Assembly (NCBI GenBank): GCA_028829895.1
Contig: CM054182.1
Span: forward strand, 38,622,879 to 38,686,878
Length of the DNA: 64,000 bases
Source of the DNA: Sinotaia quadrata
Taxonomy: Eukaryota; Mollusca; Gastropoda; Architaenioglossa; Viviparidae
Reading direction: 5' to 3'
Part shown: positions 22,878-64,000 of the stretch, in pieces
Layout: each line of letters begins with the position of its first letter
Position numbering within the stretch: position 1 is the stretch's first letter
Notes under the pieces: model-generated
The model's input: only the letters and a program-made list of their open reading frames with translations
Told to the model about the DNA's origin: nothing
The model's database searches: none
Made by a program: the position numbers and the translations under genes

Positions 22878-24594
22878 AATCAACATATTTAGCTAAGACT
22901 GGAATGTCACAAGTTTTATTTTAATCAACATATTTAGCTAAGACTGGAATGTCACAAGTTTTATTTTAATCAACATATTTAGCTAAGACTGAAATGTCAC
23001 AAGTTTTATTTTAATCAACATATTTAGCTAAGACTGAAATGTCACAAGTTTTATTTTAATCAACATATTTAGCTAAGTCTGGAATGTCACAAGTTTTATT
23101 TTAATCAACATATTTAGCTAAGTCTGGAATGTCACAAGTTTTATTTTAATCAACATATTTAGCTAAGACTGGAATGTCACAAGTTTTATTTTAATCAACA
23201 TATTTAGCTAAGACTGGAATGTCACAAGTTTTATTTTAATCAACATATTTAGCTAAGACTGGAATGTCACAAGTTTTATTTTAATCAACATATTTAGCTA
23301 AGACTGGAATGTCACAAGTTTTATTTTAATCAACATATTTAGCTAAGACTGGAATGTCACAAGTTTTATTTTAATCAACATATTTAGCTAAGACTGGAAT
23401 GTCACAAGTTTTATTTTAATCAACATATTTAGCTAAGACTGGAATGTCACAAGTTTTATTTTAATCAACATATTTAGCTAAGACTGGAATGTCACAAGTT
23501 TTATTTTAATCAACATATTTAGCTAAGACTGAAATGTCACAAGTTTTATTTTAATCAACATATTTAGCTAAGACTGGAATGTCACAAGTTTTATTTTAAT
23601 CAACATATTTAGCTAAGACTGAAATGTCACAAGTTTTATTTTAATCAACATATTTAGCTAAGACTGGAATGTCACAAGTTTTATTTTAATCAACATATTT
23701 AGCTAAGACTGAAATGTCACAAGTTTTATTTTAATCAACATATTTAGCTAAGACTGGAATGTCACAAGTTTTATTTTAATCAACATATTTAGCTAAGTTT
23801 GGAATGTCACAAGTTTTATTTTAATCAACATATTTAGCTAAGACTGGAATGTCACAAGTTTTATTTTAATCAACATATTTAGCGAAGACTGGAATGTCAC
23901 AAGTTTTATTTTAATCAACATATTTAGCGAAGACTGGAATGTCACAAGTTTTATTTTAATCAACATATTTAGCTAGGACTGGAATGTCACAAGTTTTATT
24001 TTAATCAACATATTTAGCTAAGACTGGAATGTCACAAGTTTTATTTTAATCAACATATTTAGCTAAGTCTGGAATGTCACAAGTTTTATTTTAATCAACA
24101 TATTTAGCTGGGACTGGAATGTCACAAGTTTTATTTTAATCAACATATTTAGCTAAGTCTGGAATGTCACAAGTTTTATTTTAATCAACATATTTAGCTA
24201 AGACTGGAATGTCACAAGTTTTATTTTAATCAACATATTTAGCTAAGACTGGAATGTCACAAGTTTTATTTTAATCAACATATTTAGCTAAGTCTGGAAT
24301 GTCACAAGTTTTATTTTAATCAACATATTTAGCTGGGACTGGAATGTCACAAGTTTTATTTTAATCAACATATTTAGCTAAGTCTGGAATGTCACAAGTT
24401 TTATTTTAATCAACATATTTAGCTAAGACTGGAATGTCACAAGTTTTATTTTAATCAACATATTTAGCTAAGACTGGAATGTCACAAGTTTTATTTTAAT
24501 CAACATATATAACTAGGACTGGAATGTCACAAGTTTTATTTTAATCAACATATTTAGCTAAGACTGGAATGTCACAAGTTTTATTTTAATCAAC
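22878..24594 (+). repeat. 45-bp satellite, about 38 copies
   Basis: The unit contains TTTAGCTAAGACTGGAATGT and CACAAGTTTTATTTTAATCA. The period is exactly 45 bp. Copies vary mainly at one site: AAGACTGG, AAGTCTGG, GGGACTGG, GAAGACTGG or AAGACTGAAATG. No long open frame exists (TAG in every unit). A five-unit higher-order pattern occurs at 24061-24510. Confidence 0.97.
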
Positions 24595-25106
24595 GAAGCA
24601 ACCTCCTAGGATTGACTCATTTTTTGAAAAACGTCATCCCACGTTTGTCAAGTACTGAGCCTTATTGTAAGCCTGAGTACACATGCCGGGTAGCTTAGTT
24701 TTACAAGCGAACGTTTGGACAGGTGAAAGCAAAGTTCCCTAAAGCTTTAGTAGCTTGAAATAGAGGTTAAAGGTTAAACAATTCAAATTCATATAATGAC
24801 AGTCCTTTACTCGTTCAAAGGTGAAAGTCATGAAGCTGAACATTTTACTTTTATTTTTTTATAATTTAAATATCTAAAATATGACAGACACAACATTATA
24901 GATTCTTTTTTTAAAAAGTGTATATTTAATAATAAAATTAAAAATTAAGGAATGGGTTAGCTGCTGCTTTTTTGAGTATCTCATCAAACTGAGTGTTTCA
25001 TTTAGCATTGAAGGCAAACTAAGGTTGCTTGGAACCTATTATATATAATGTTCGCTTAACTTCAAAGCATTACAATTGTTGAAGTTAGAAATTATGTTCA
25101 GTTTTC
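24595..25106. other. Intergenic, nothing recognised
   Basis: AT-rich unique sequence. Confidence 0.4.
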
Positions 25107-25252
25107 GAAACGATTACTTATTTACAATTAGCGAACGAACCATACTACAGTGTGAAACGATTACATAGTTACAATTAGCGAACGAACCATACTACAATGT
25201 GAAACGATTACATAGTTACAATTAGCGAACGAACCATACTACAGTGTGAAAC
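25107..25252 (+). repeat. 47-bp tandem repeat, 3 copies
   Basis: Units contain TTACAATTAGCGAACGAACC and GAAACGATTACATAG. Copies are nearly identical. Confidence 0.9.
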
Positions 25253-25360
25253 GATCGTGTCTGAGATCGAAATGAATCGCACTTCCCTGTTGTCCATTTG
25301 AAGAAATCACAAATCTCGATAACCAGTCTCAGTGAAAATACGTTTTATAATGCAGCTAAA

Positions 25361-25480
25361 CGAAATGATTGGATAGATGTAAGAAAGTGTTATTTATGGA
25401 TTACTAAAGCTAAGAGGTGAGAACATAAAAGAAATTGGATAGATGTAAGAACAAGTTTTATTTATAGTTTACTCAGACTA
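25361..25480 (+). repeat. Diverged two-copy duplication
   Basis: ATTGGATAGATGTAAGAA and CTAAGAGGT recur about 72 bp apart with indels. Confidence 0.6.
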
Positions 25481-26265
25481 AGAGGTCAACACTCTACCCT
25501 GAAGAAGATGGGTGGGTACAAACGTGTGTATAATGATCTATGGGCTTGATATCTGTCCAAGCACGTCGATTCGCTTTCGAATTTGCTATTTATAGAATTA
25601 GACGAACCTTAGACTTACCCCAGACCAGATAAACAGGTATGATTAAGGCCTACGAGTGTACCCTCTTTCGTCGAGTTCAAGGCCGATTGAATGGCAATGA
25701 AAGTGGAGGTTTGGATGACTACAAGTGCAGGGGAAATAATTAAAGAAACAGTCTGAAACCAAACATGCTCGATGATTTATTCAGTATGGATTTTATGAAG
25801 AAAGGAACAGTATCAACAAAAAATTATGCCATCGATATTCACTAAGATGACTAAGTGAATTATAGATTTAGCAAATTTGAGTGAATAGAACAGAAATCCA
25901 GTAACAAAACCATAAACCGATAATGTAATTTATTAAGCCTGTACAATTTAAAAAAGCAACAACTTATTAAGTCAACAATGTAACTTATTAAAATTAAAAA
26001 ATAAACAGCATATATGTAAAATAACCCCCCGCACAGATAAAACACACATACACACACACACACGCGCGCAAACTGCACCAACCAAAGGGAAAGAACTAAC
26101 AAAATAATGATTAAAAATCCTTATACCTTACTTCCCTTGTCACACTACACTATGCAGCTATCTTGTACAAAAGCTTAAAGGGACTCATTTAGAGCGTAAT
26201 ATTTATTCTAATTAATACATATATAAACAACAAACATCAGTAGTAATTTTGTTGTAAAACATGTT
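25481..26265. other. Intergenic, (CA)n at about 26045-26065
   Basis: No gene recognised. Confidence 0.4.
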
Positions 26266-55410
<29,145 letters not shown>

Positions 55411-56650
55411 TGGAAATAGGACATTCTGTAGAATGCTTTGGAATGTTTAAAATCTTAATCTAGAATAAAATAATTTTAATATTTTTCATTACCCCTCCGC
55501 CATAAAGGTTTAAGATAAAACTGTCGATGCAATTGTTACAGAATGGTCAGTTCGTGTTCTTAGAATGCCAGAAACGTGGACCGTCTCTAGTCACTTGTAA
55601 AAGGATGCTTATTTCACGCTGGCATTAATATAAACAACACAATCCTGATAATTACAGGCTTTCGTTTTACACTGATAATCATGATAAGGGGTTAGTTTTC
55701 TGGTTATCTAAGATGCTATGATATTATATAGTAATACGGGATATTTATTTTAAAGCGAATGGTGCTTGCTGAATCATTGTACGATAAACTATTGAAAATA
55801 GACTGAATTGTTTCTGAAGGAAATTCAGCAGACATTGATTCGTGAGTTTTAGATCAGAAAGAGTCAACGGGTGAACTCAGATCAAAGTTGATTAGCATCT
55901 TAATTAAATGGCCACTTGACTCAGTACTGTCTTAGCTGCATATTTGTGATGAACCATTTCGACGTCTTCCGTCTGTCATTGCAGGCATGGATTTCGTGCC
56001 TTAGGTGTGGTAATTTGTAGCACGTAAGAAATGTGATAAGAACTGTCACTAAGGCAAAGGGTGTGGTCACAAGACATCTGCACGGCGGCCAAAGCATCAT
56101 CAGTTGGTAACTACGAGACGATGTGCAATAACCTTGTATGACGAGAGGGACATTGTGTGACGTCATTTAATGAGTACTCTGGGATAACTGCTTCAAGAAC
56201 CATTATCCATTCACTTACTAATTTCGTTTTTTAGTGATTTAGCTGTCTGAAAATCAGCGATTTTGTTTTATTCTGTGATTTTGATATCTTATTCTGCTTG
56301 TAAAGGTCATCATTATTTATCACATCCACTCCTCCCCATATATGTATACGAACGTGTTGTAGAGCGTGTTGTGGTTAAGAACAGCATTATATCCACCCCC
56401 ATTTTCCTTCACGTTGCCAATCAGTTTCATTTATATAAATACTACCTTTAATTTGAACTGCACACACTTGTCTGAATTGAAATCAACATATTATATTTCT
56501 TGTCGATCTTAAAGGTCACAATGTTTCTGGCTTAACCGAACCCCAGTTTGTTACCATCATCACTATCTAGGACGGGTCACTTTGACATTTCACACACACA
56601 TACACACGCATGCATGCACATATATATATAGTCTAGAAATAGGGATAAAC
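55411..56650. other. Upstream region of the protocadherin-like gene
   Basis: No TATA box or 5' untranslated exon could be fixed. The ORF at 55921-56166 has no recognised domain. Confidence 0.35.
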
Positions 56651-56654
56651 AAAT

Positions 56655-56850
56655 GTACTCTGCCAGAGTAACATTCTTCTCTTAGCCTACTACTGGTGTT
56701 ACAGAGTAACATTCCTCTGCTTAGTGTACTACACTTGTTACAGAGTAACATTCTTCTACTTAGCTTACTGAATTTATTACAGAGTAAAATTTTTCTGCTT
56801 AGCTTACTGAATTTCTTACAAAGTAACATTCTTCCTCTTATCGTACTCCA
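56655..56850 (+). repeat. 44-45-bp minisatellite, 5 copies
   Basis: TACAGAGTAACATTCTTCTG and CTTAGCTTACTGAATTTGTT-like units. Confidence 0.9.
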
Positions 56851-56884
56851 TTTGTTGGAATAAAAATAGATCTTCTTCATAGGA

Positions 56885-57045
56885 CTTGTAATATATATAT
56901 ATATTTATTGTCACAAAACGTCTTCATACGAAAAACATTTTCGTAGGACTTGTAATTCGCACTATCACAAAACATCTTGAAAGGATTTGTAATACATATT
57001 GTTATCCCTAAACGTCATCATGGGATTTGTAATACACACACACAT
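56885..57045 (+). repeat. Diverged repeat, about 60 bp, 3 copies
   Basis: AGGACTTGTAAT followed by CACAAAACGTCTTCAT-like words. Confidence 0.65.
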
Positions 57046-57716
57046 CATATATATAACGTTTACGTGCCTAAAGTTTTACTACTCTCATTTGAATTAAACT
57101 TCAGAGTAACATTTACAGTAAAATTCCAAGATTACTAATTAAAAATAACGTTCTCAAAATCATATTTGTTATCACTTTATGTCTTGACTTTAAAAACTGC
57201 GGTTCCCTTTGTGACGATATTTTACATTAGTTAAAATTAAAATAGTTGACTTACCTTAATTTACATGGAGCTATAATTTATTTTCAGAGTTTTTCTACAG
57301 TTAACTATGCATGTAGAAAAGCTGATTTTATAGGGTGAGAAATTAAATGGGTACATTTTCTAATGACGTCAGAGCTCATTTTGTCCTGTTTGCAAGCTAC
57401 TACACGTCGATTAAAAATATTTATATCATCTACATCATATATTGTCAGCGCTGTACTAATAGAGAGTGGGAAATCCAAATTGCGTAGGCCAACATATTTC
57501 ACTTAAATTATTTAAACTTTTACCGATAAATTGATTTTTTTCAAAATGTCAGCCTTCCCCAGATATAAAGATACCGCCAACGATAATCTCTCTATTTTTG
57601 TTGTTGTAGTATTTATAAATAAAGTGTAATTGATTCACTGCCTAGTCCATAAAGTATCACTACTTTTAGTTTAAATCTTTCTAATCCATTATTAGGTAAA
57701 AGAGATGTACAATTCT

Positions 57717-57810
57717 CTCTCCTTCCTTCCGTCCGTCCGTCTGCCCTCCCTCTCACCCGCCGGCCACTCCGTCCGTCCATCCGTCTGTAAATCTATCTAT
57801 CTATCTATCT
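57717..57810 (+). repeat. Mixed CCGT/CTAT simple repeat
   Basis: TTCCTTCCGTCCGTCCGTCTG then TATCTATC. Confidence 0.85.
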
Positions 57811-58190
57811 TCTAATCGTTGGTAAAGTGTCTTTGTTGTCTGGTTTGGGATCGGCGGTTCGGTAGACAATTGTTATTTAGTGAATAAATTAATTGTTAAA
57901 TACATAAATAATGAAGCGTCGTGAGGTCTGCCACATTAGGGTTTTTATTGATAATTTAATTTATCTATTCAAACATCTAACTTTTCGCGCCACGTAAATA
58001 TACGATGCACAAAACATCATGTTGGTAAGACAAACAGCAATAGTGGTCTCATTATTAATTAGCGGAAATAGACCCATAAACATATTAAGTCACTTCATAA
58101 ATTATTAGCAGAAAAACCCGGCGTTGTCAGAATGTAAAAAGTAATTGATATAAATTAATAACACAAATAATTTATATTTTAAATATTTGT

Positions 58191-58510
58191 TTATTTTGTA
58201 AATGTGGAAAATAATATATTGACCATGACGCACACCGTTTGAGGGGAAGAACTTTTAATCCCTACGTTCGTAAACCACACCTCCTGGCACATAGTTATAT
58301 CAATAGTCCGTCTTGTATTGTGGTGAAGGGGGCGCTTTTTAGGGAGAACCCTGACTCGCTTATTCCGCCCGGGAATAAACAAAGCCTCCATGCAAATTTT
58401 CATATTAATAGCCCAATTTTTATGGTGGTGGTGGAGACCCCTCTTTGTGCATTTAAGTGTTAAACCCAGCATCTATGCAAAATTTCACTGTCGTAGCTTT
58501 CATCTTAAAG
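58191..58510 (+). repeat. Diverged modular repeat, about 100-bp period
   Basis: Three loose modules each with a (C/A)ATGCAAA(A)TTTCA-type box, an AATAGYCC box and a GTGGTG box. GC-richer than surroundings, likely a transposon or retroelement flank. The overlapping 93-codon frame is not called. Confidence 0.5.
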
Positions 58511-58961
58511 AGCTTTGTTGCTGAATGGGGCGTCCCGGGGGCTGTGAGCGGATCCTGATCTCCCCTAAGTCCTACCCCGAGTGGAGGAGGAACAACTCCT
58601 CTAATCAAAATGTCACTTTATTAGCGAATGAATTACAGGCATACGGACATTTGTTTGCTAATATATACAGTTTCTTTAATAAGACAGAACAATAATTAAA
58701 AACATAATCAATACTAATATAAAATATAGACACCACTCCAGTTTCATGAATAAAATTATTTCTTAAAATTGCAATGCTTATATGTGTGCTTGTATAAATT
58801 TATATGTCATTTATAATCTGTGTGTGTATGTACTCATGTTCACATTTTTTTCTTGAGAAACGTTAAACTTGAAAATGTATTTTATACAAACTCGAAAGTC
58901 AAGTTCGGAGAATATATTTATTTTGTATTTTAATCCATTGACAAGAAACAGTTCGTTTAGG

Positions 58962-58979
58962 ACCCCCCCCCCCCCCCGC
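58962..58979 (+). repeat. Long C-run
   Basis: About 17 consecutive C. Confidence 0.9.
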
Positions 58980-59122
58980 TCCTCCAAACACAATTTAATA
59001 ATGCAAATTTTCCTCGGCAGTGGTAAAAGATAAACACGTAATATACACAATCACGCTCAAGGTAGGCAAATGTATACATACCGGCACTTATGAAACAGGT
59101 CTCGAGCAAGGAAGAGGTTATG

Positions 59123-59255
59123 TACACGAAAGTCCTAGTTAACCTGTATTTAACGAGGACAGCCACGGCTTCTGAGCAAAGGACATTTTTGCACACGAAA
59201 GAGTTCTTATTCAGTCTGTATTTAACGAGGAAGCGGTCACGGGTTGTGAATAAAG
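59123..59255 (+). repeat. Diverged duplication, about 74 bp
   Basis: ACACGAAAG, CTGTATTTAACGAGGA recur. Confidence 0.75.
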
Positions 59256-59439
59256 GGTATGTAGGGTATGATTCAAGCCGAAGATATGTATGTTTACATT
59301 AAAAAAAAAAGTAAAGCAAAAAACCCAGCACAAGTGAAAAGAGTTTTTTCTTCTGAAGATTTAAAAATTTTAGGTGTTGGCCAAACCCAATGCGTTTTAT
59401 TTTGAACTTTAAAAAATCCAGTACACCTAAAATATCTCA

Positions 59440-59569
59440 TACATACATAAATATTATTTAATGTAAATTTAGCCCGTAAAATAAATTAAATATTGTTATT
59501 GAGATGGTTACATAAATATTATTTAATGTAAATTTAGCCCGTAAAATAAATATTTTTAATGAGATGGTT
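59440..59569 (+). repeat. Tandem duplication, about 66 bp
   Basis: ACATAAATATTATTTAATGT plus AAATTTAGCCCGTAAAATAA twice. Confidence 0.92.
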
Positions 59570-60229
59570 CTAAATCAGTTTGTATCTGAGAGTGATTTCT
59601 CTTGTAACAGAAATAAAACTAGTGAAGAATTTATATATAATAGTCATGCCAGTACATATTTTCTCATGATTTATTGAAAAAAAGAAAAGAATATCTTACA
59701 ATGATTTTAATATTGCTTACTTTGATAGCTTTAAAAACTTTGTTTTAGGTTATTTCTCTCTTCATAATTCTAAAATTAAACAGGCAGGTATTATCAATTT
59801 TTTAAATTGGTATTTGTCATGCCTGCCGCCCGCGCTTTACTATGCCCGGCAGCCCGCCCCACCCCTGTATGATGTTATGGACGATAGTGATGGACACACA
59901 AAGGACTTGGCTATTAATGTCGTCAACTGGCTCGTGACCCCCTAAAGACAATACAAATATTACAAGAGAAACTGACGTTTAAATAGATGATAATAAAATA
60001 AGAACGAGATGAATAGAAATTATACTTTAAAAATTATAAAATAGAAACAGATTTTTAAAGATAGGACACAGCCTAATTAATTTTAAACACAGGCAATAGT
60101 TTTCTCCTATGTATAGTTACTACAGCTCATTTATAAAAGATTGATTAACAGTCAATGACAGTTCTGGCGAATGTACATACTGTTCATAATTCTGTACGTT
60201 GATATAGCTTGGAGGTACACTGACTGCTA

Positions 60230-61325
60230 TCAGTCCCTTCCCGTTTATGGATCAAGAGACCATCCTTCAAGTGAAACTCAATAGCTTTGTACATCCTGAG
60301 TTTGGTCTTAACATTTCTCTAGAGAAATTTAACTGTCAGTTGTGCTGCTCTGAGCAGGGCCTTTTCTCCTTCAGATTCAGCCAGTCAGTCAGCAACAATT
60401 ATCTGTCCTGCCATGACTGAGTCCAGTGTGAATTCTAGAGACATCCCCCCCCCCACACACACGACAGTTTCAGCCAATGTTGTCAGTGCATCACCTTCAC
60501 ACTTGCTATTGACTATTACTGATTCACTTGCATGCCATGCAGCTTGCCTGCCTGCATGTGAGTATGCACACATTGTCAAGTGAATCAGGGTTGTCCTCAC
60601 CATTGAGAATGTATTTACATCTCACGATAGCACTCTCAACACAATTTACTAGATATTCAGCCTGAATGCATTCTCATACATACTTGCTATCTATGTCTAC
60701 CATCATAATGGGTACTTTATCTTTTACACCATTGGCTAGACAGATTGTTTGAAACTATCCAGTGTAGTCAATTTCTTTCACTAGGCTAGGGTGTATTACA
60801 TAACCCTACTCTGCATCCAGTGTCACAGTCGACTGGAATACAATGTTCATTTTATGTATGCATTAAAACAAGATGCTCCATTTGGTTCTGACATTTATTT
60901 TACCTGAGCACCAGCATTTGATGTGTCCTGGTTTGCTACAGCTAAAGCACACTAATGGTTCACTCTTAACATTTTTGTCTGGGTGACTACTCTTGGTTGG
61001 TTTTTTCCATTGGAGTAAATAGTGGGTATCCTATCTTTCATCTTACTAAATGGAGGGGGTGTGATAGAGGATCCCATGTTAGGTTTATTATCTGGCTTGT
61101 CACTCAGTAATTTAGGCATCATTCGTTCATTAATGTGTCTTTTGGAGATCAAAGTTATACCTAGCTGTCAGATCAACATGTGTCCTTTATATTTCTTCAC
61201 ATCTGTCAGCTGCTCTTAACCAATCTGTCAAACTCTTTGGTTCTTCGTCCTTAAATGTAAGCTTAAAGTGCTGGAGGACATGATGACTGTAACTTGTCAA
61301 TCACAAAGTGATCCCTGTCAGAATA
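60230..61325 (-). mobile_element. Second Gypsy relic: gag C-terminus, zinc knuckle, protease
   Basis: Minus-strand blocks are KDEEPKSLTDWLRAADRCEE of gag (about 61185-61250), a perfect CCHC knuckle CFSCSKPGHIKCWC (60908-60949) and a protease-like segment LANGVKDKVPIMMVDIDS (60685-60740). Frames are broken between blocks (for example just before the knuckle). It continues the gag seen at 62880-63640 after an interruption. Confidence 0.75.
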
Positions 61326-61329
61326 TATT

Positions 61330-62850
61330 GAACAAATTATGCTTATTTTAAAATGTTTTTCATAATTCTTAATCATTCACTGTATTAACGGTTTCTATTG
61401 TCTGTATACTTATTGAGAGCACTTCCGTTAAATGATTAAGCTTAGCTGATGCAACAACTTGTTTACATGTTAGAGAAAGCTGGAGGTGAAGGACAGGTTG
61501 ATAGACAGATACTGGATGTCGTATCACTTGCTTTCCATATCGTGACGTAGCGCTAAGCTGTTAGATGACCTCAATTCATTCATATAGTCGCCTGAATGAA
61601 TCGAATTCGTCAGACATTGGTACAGAGCGCCCATCGTCCAAGGGTAAAGAGAATTGAATCCACCATTTTTATGACCATGTCTAACTTCACAAAGTGGTAA
61701 ATATAATTGGCTTCTCTAGACTGTATATCTCTTACTCGTAAAACTGATGTATTTTATACTATAAATATTGTGTAGAATATTTATTTGATTATTGTTGCCA
61801 AATGTTTGTTATATTTTCCTTTCAAAAAGCTAAGTGGCATTAGCGATTATTACAATTATAAATTGATGAAGTAAAGTCATCACCTGTATGGGTAGTCATG
61901 TTTCCGTTGATTAATTGTTATCACAGGAAGAGCTGACGAGTTAACACGCATTGTGTGAATCACTAGCTAAACTGTATTATAATCATGATTGTATTATAAT
62001 GGAGGAAATATATTGCAAAGAAATTTATTTATTTGAAACTTTCATTAATTCAAACTAAATTAGCTAAAGCTAATTAGTGGAATTGTAAAGAGTAATTATT
62101 GCTGTTGCCACAAAGCCCATATAAATGTTATTGCCACATGATGTTGTAACATGATATTATTCGTTACAGCCAGTCTTGAGTCACAAGCTGAAAGTCGAAA
62201 TCAGAGCTCAGGGAATCTACAGTCTTACAGAGACGGGAACAATAGAGGTGAACTGACTGGATCCAAGATCTTCTATACTGGAGGCATTGTCTGCAGTCTA
62301 CGCCGAAGTCGTAAGGGACCACGAGAGGCTGCTATAAGATTTGCTACATGACGTCAGAGCCACATTGATATAATCAATGACAACATGTTCAACTTTTATA
62401 ATGAACTATAAGATAAGTCATTAAACCAAACGAGACACAGAACTCAAGAGACAGTGTGTGGTTAGTTATCCAGGCTGCACGATAATACACTCTGTTAGTC
62501 GCAAATTATAATTGTTTATTTTCCTTCTATTTTAATTGAATTATTAAATTTATTGTTATCTTACCCACTGTTACATAATTGTTTGTAGCAAGACCAGAGA
62601 TTCAACTGACTGGGGGCGAGCCATAATAAAAGGATAAAGAATAATAAATCTTAATTTATAAATAAGGGGAGATAACATTGTCAGTTGAGACAAGTCAATT
62701 GATTTATCTGGCGAGGTGTCATGAATAATTGCCCAAATATTGTGACATTTCGTAGAGGATAAGTCAGGCCATCCGGCTGTCACTATTGTTAGGAATTATT
62801 CAATAAACCAATATTGATAACTGGAATCTAAAATAGGACATGGTCATTAA
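61330..62850 (+). mobile_element. Insertion of about 1.5 kb inside the Gypsy gag, LTR-like
   Basis: Gag codons stop near 62880 and resume near 61325 on the minus strand. The intervening 1.5 kb is non-coding and on the plus strand has an AT-rich end with TTATTAAATTTATTGTTATC, CCCACTGTTACA and then a G-rich box ACTGGGGGCGAGCC at 62608. Size and layout recall dispersed-repeat copies A to C, but sequence match is weak. Boundaries are approximate. Confidence 0.45.
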
Positions 62851-62879
62851 ACAAAGACCGGACATTTGGCAATCCCTAA

Positions 62880-63640
62880 TCGCCTAATGTCTTTCCCATT
62901 GTTAATCTCTATTTCATCAAGTTCTAACCATCTGAACAAGATGTGCTGTACCTTACTAGCTGCCTGTAAAAATGTATCAGTCTGCTATGTCTTAGGTGAA
63001 ACCTATGTCTGTATGTCTCTCTCGTCACTCTGAAGTATGCTAACAGTTTGGCCTTATATATCTCAAATGTCATAGCTTCCTCTGGAAGCCCATCAAAGAC
63101 CACACTCTCCTGTCCTTTCATTCTTTACCACTAAGTAATTAAGCCATAGTTTTTCTGGTAGGACTAATCTCACAGTACATTGCTCAAAGCTTAACACATA
63201 ATCTTCTGTTTTCTTCTTTTTGTTAAAAAAAAAACAGAAATGAAATTTTGTGCTGGCTTCCTGAACCTTTAATCACATTCTCACTTATTTTTAACTAGTT
63301 TAGTTTAAGTACTGTGTCTCTTTTCTTTTGCATCCATTTTAACAAATGCCAGTTCTTGTTCTATCTTCAATCTTTTATCACTTTCTTCATTTTCAAACTG
63401 TAATTTTTCTGTTCAAGTTTGTTTTCTTTTATTTCTTTCTCTATCATTTCTTTTTCTTTCAGTTTTCTTTCTTTTCTTTTTTATTTCTAGTTCTTCTCTT
63501 TCATGCTTGTCTTTATAATTTCGACAGAGTTTTCACATACTCTGTAGTTTCATCTGCAGAGAGGTCCATTCCTCCTGCCTTCCTTTTCTTTCTATCTACC
63601 TCAGTCTTTCTTCCAGCATAAATACCTTTCTTAAATGACA
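62880..63640 (-). mobile_element. Second Gypsy relic: gag N-terminus with SCAN-like capsid segment
   Basis: From 63640 leftwards on the minus strand come KKGIYAGRKTEVDRKKRKAG, SADETTEYVKTLSKL and a Lys/Glu-rich coiled-coil-like stretch (63346-63540). The capsid segment follows with GLPEEAMTFEIYKAKLLAYF and then RETYRHRFH (62924-63121), and WLELDEIE after a frameshift. This is the retroviral-type capsid found in invertebrate Gypsy elements and related to SCAN domains. Decayed. Confidence 0.75.
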
Positions 63641-64000
63641 AAATAACTATATCAGAGTCACGTGGCAACTAGCATATTGGCAAGTTATCTCACTGATTTT
63701 ACAAAAGTATCTCCACACTCACTCAAATGATAAACTTTAAATCTAGTTATTTAAGATGCACAGTGTAAAGTAAACAATATGATCTCCACACACACTGAAT
63801 AATGAAAACTATGGTTATACATATATCCATACAATATGCAATCAATAATAAAAATAAAAAGGTTAATCAAAAAATTTTAAATGAGAAAAAAGGATAGACA
63901 AAGCAAGACAGTGTTATAAAAATAATAAATGAAATAAGACTGCCTTCTGCGAAATGTCTATTTCGCTAGACAACTCTATCTCTTCTAGCTCTGTTTTCGG
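63641..64000. other. Window edge, nothing recognised
   Basis: AT-rich sequence. It may include the leader or LTR of the second Gypsy relic, but none was identified. Confidence 0.35.

Noticed and set aside
22878..24594. CRISPR-like array
   Set aside because: Units are contiguous 45-bp copies with no unique spacers, no cas genes and a clearly eukaryotic context.
58191..58472. 93-codon minus frame with H-H-H-H
   Set aside because: Lies in a modular repeat; reads like antisense repeat sequence, not a protein.

Overview
This window is eukaryotic, AT-rich, intron-bearing DNA. It is dominated by minisatellites, microsatellites and decayed transposable elements, and nothing bacterial was seen. The repeat style, a non-LTR element with an intact RNase H domain, Gypsy and hAT relics and a protocadherin-15-like gene built of small exons point to an invertebrate, most likely a lophotrochozoan such as a mollusc. 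That assignment is an inference.

The main gene is on the minus strand, from about 55.41 kb leftwards to at least 34.75 kb and possibly 26.27 kb. Fifteen exons (55410 to about 34803) can be joined by their splice sites. Reading phase agrees at every junction, giving about 569 codons: signal peptide, three cadherin (EC) repeats, one transmembrane helix and a short cytoplasmic tail. The order and wording of the ectodomain (DLNDNVPQF closing EC1, DGDDQGPEF closing EC2, then a two-cysteine segment) resemble EC1-EC3 of protocadherin-15, but the protein stops after EC3 instead of eleven repeats. The tail may be variable: exon 14 ends in phase 1, and four downstream candidate acceptors (34921, 31281, 30905, 26450) all open phase-1 frames, three of them rich in repeated tyrosine motifs.

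Several minisatellites in this gene have repeat units that copy its own splice junctions: the exon 9 donor (42.2-42.4 kb), the exon 5 donor (45.5-45.7 kb) and the exon 15 acceptor (34.9-35.56 kb). Others carry splice-like sequence (41.8-42.05 kb, 31.0-31.28 kb). A (GATA)n block of about 320 bp abuts the exon 8 acceptor, and a partial copy of exon 7 lies in intron 10.

The flanks are mobile-element graveyard. 4.9-7.5 kb is a Gypsy/Ty3 gag-pol relic (minus). 10.8-13.65 kb holds two direct copies of a dispersed repeat of about 1.4 kb, with an inverted third copy at 49.95-51.45 kb. 13.65-16.99 kb is a 5'-truncated LINE with RT and RNase H. 17.2-17.7 kb is the 3' end of a hAT transposon. 22.88-24.59 kb is a 45-bp satellite with a higher-order repeat. 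32.46-33.54 kb is the C-terminal end of a second LINE type whose last coding segment has been amplified. 60.2-63.64 kb is a second Gypsy relic split by an insertion of about 1.5 kb. No rRNA, convincing tRNA or CRISPR array was seen.
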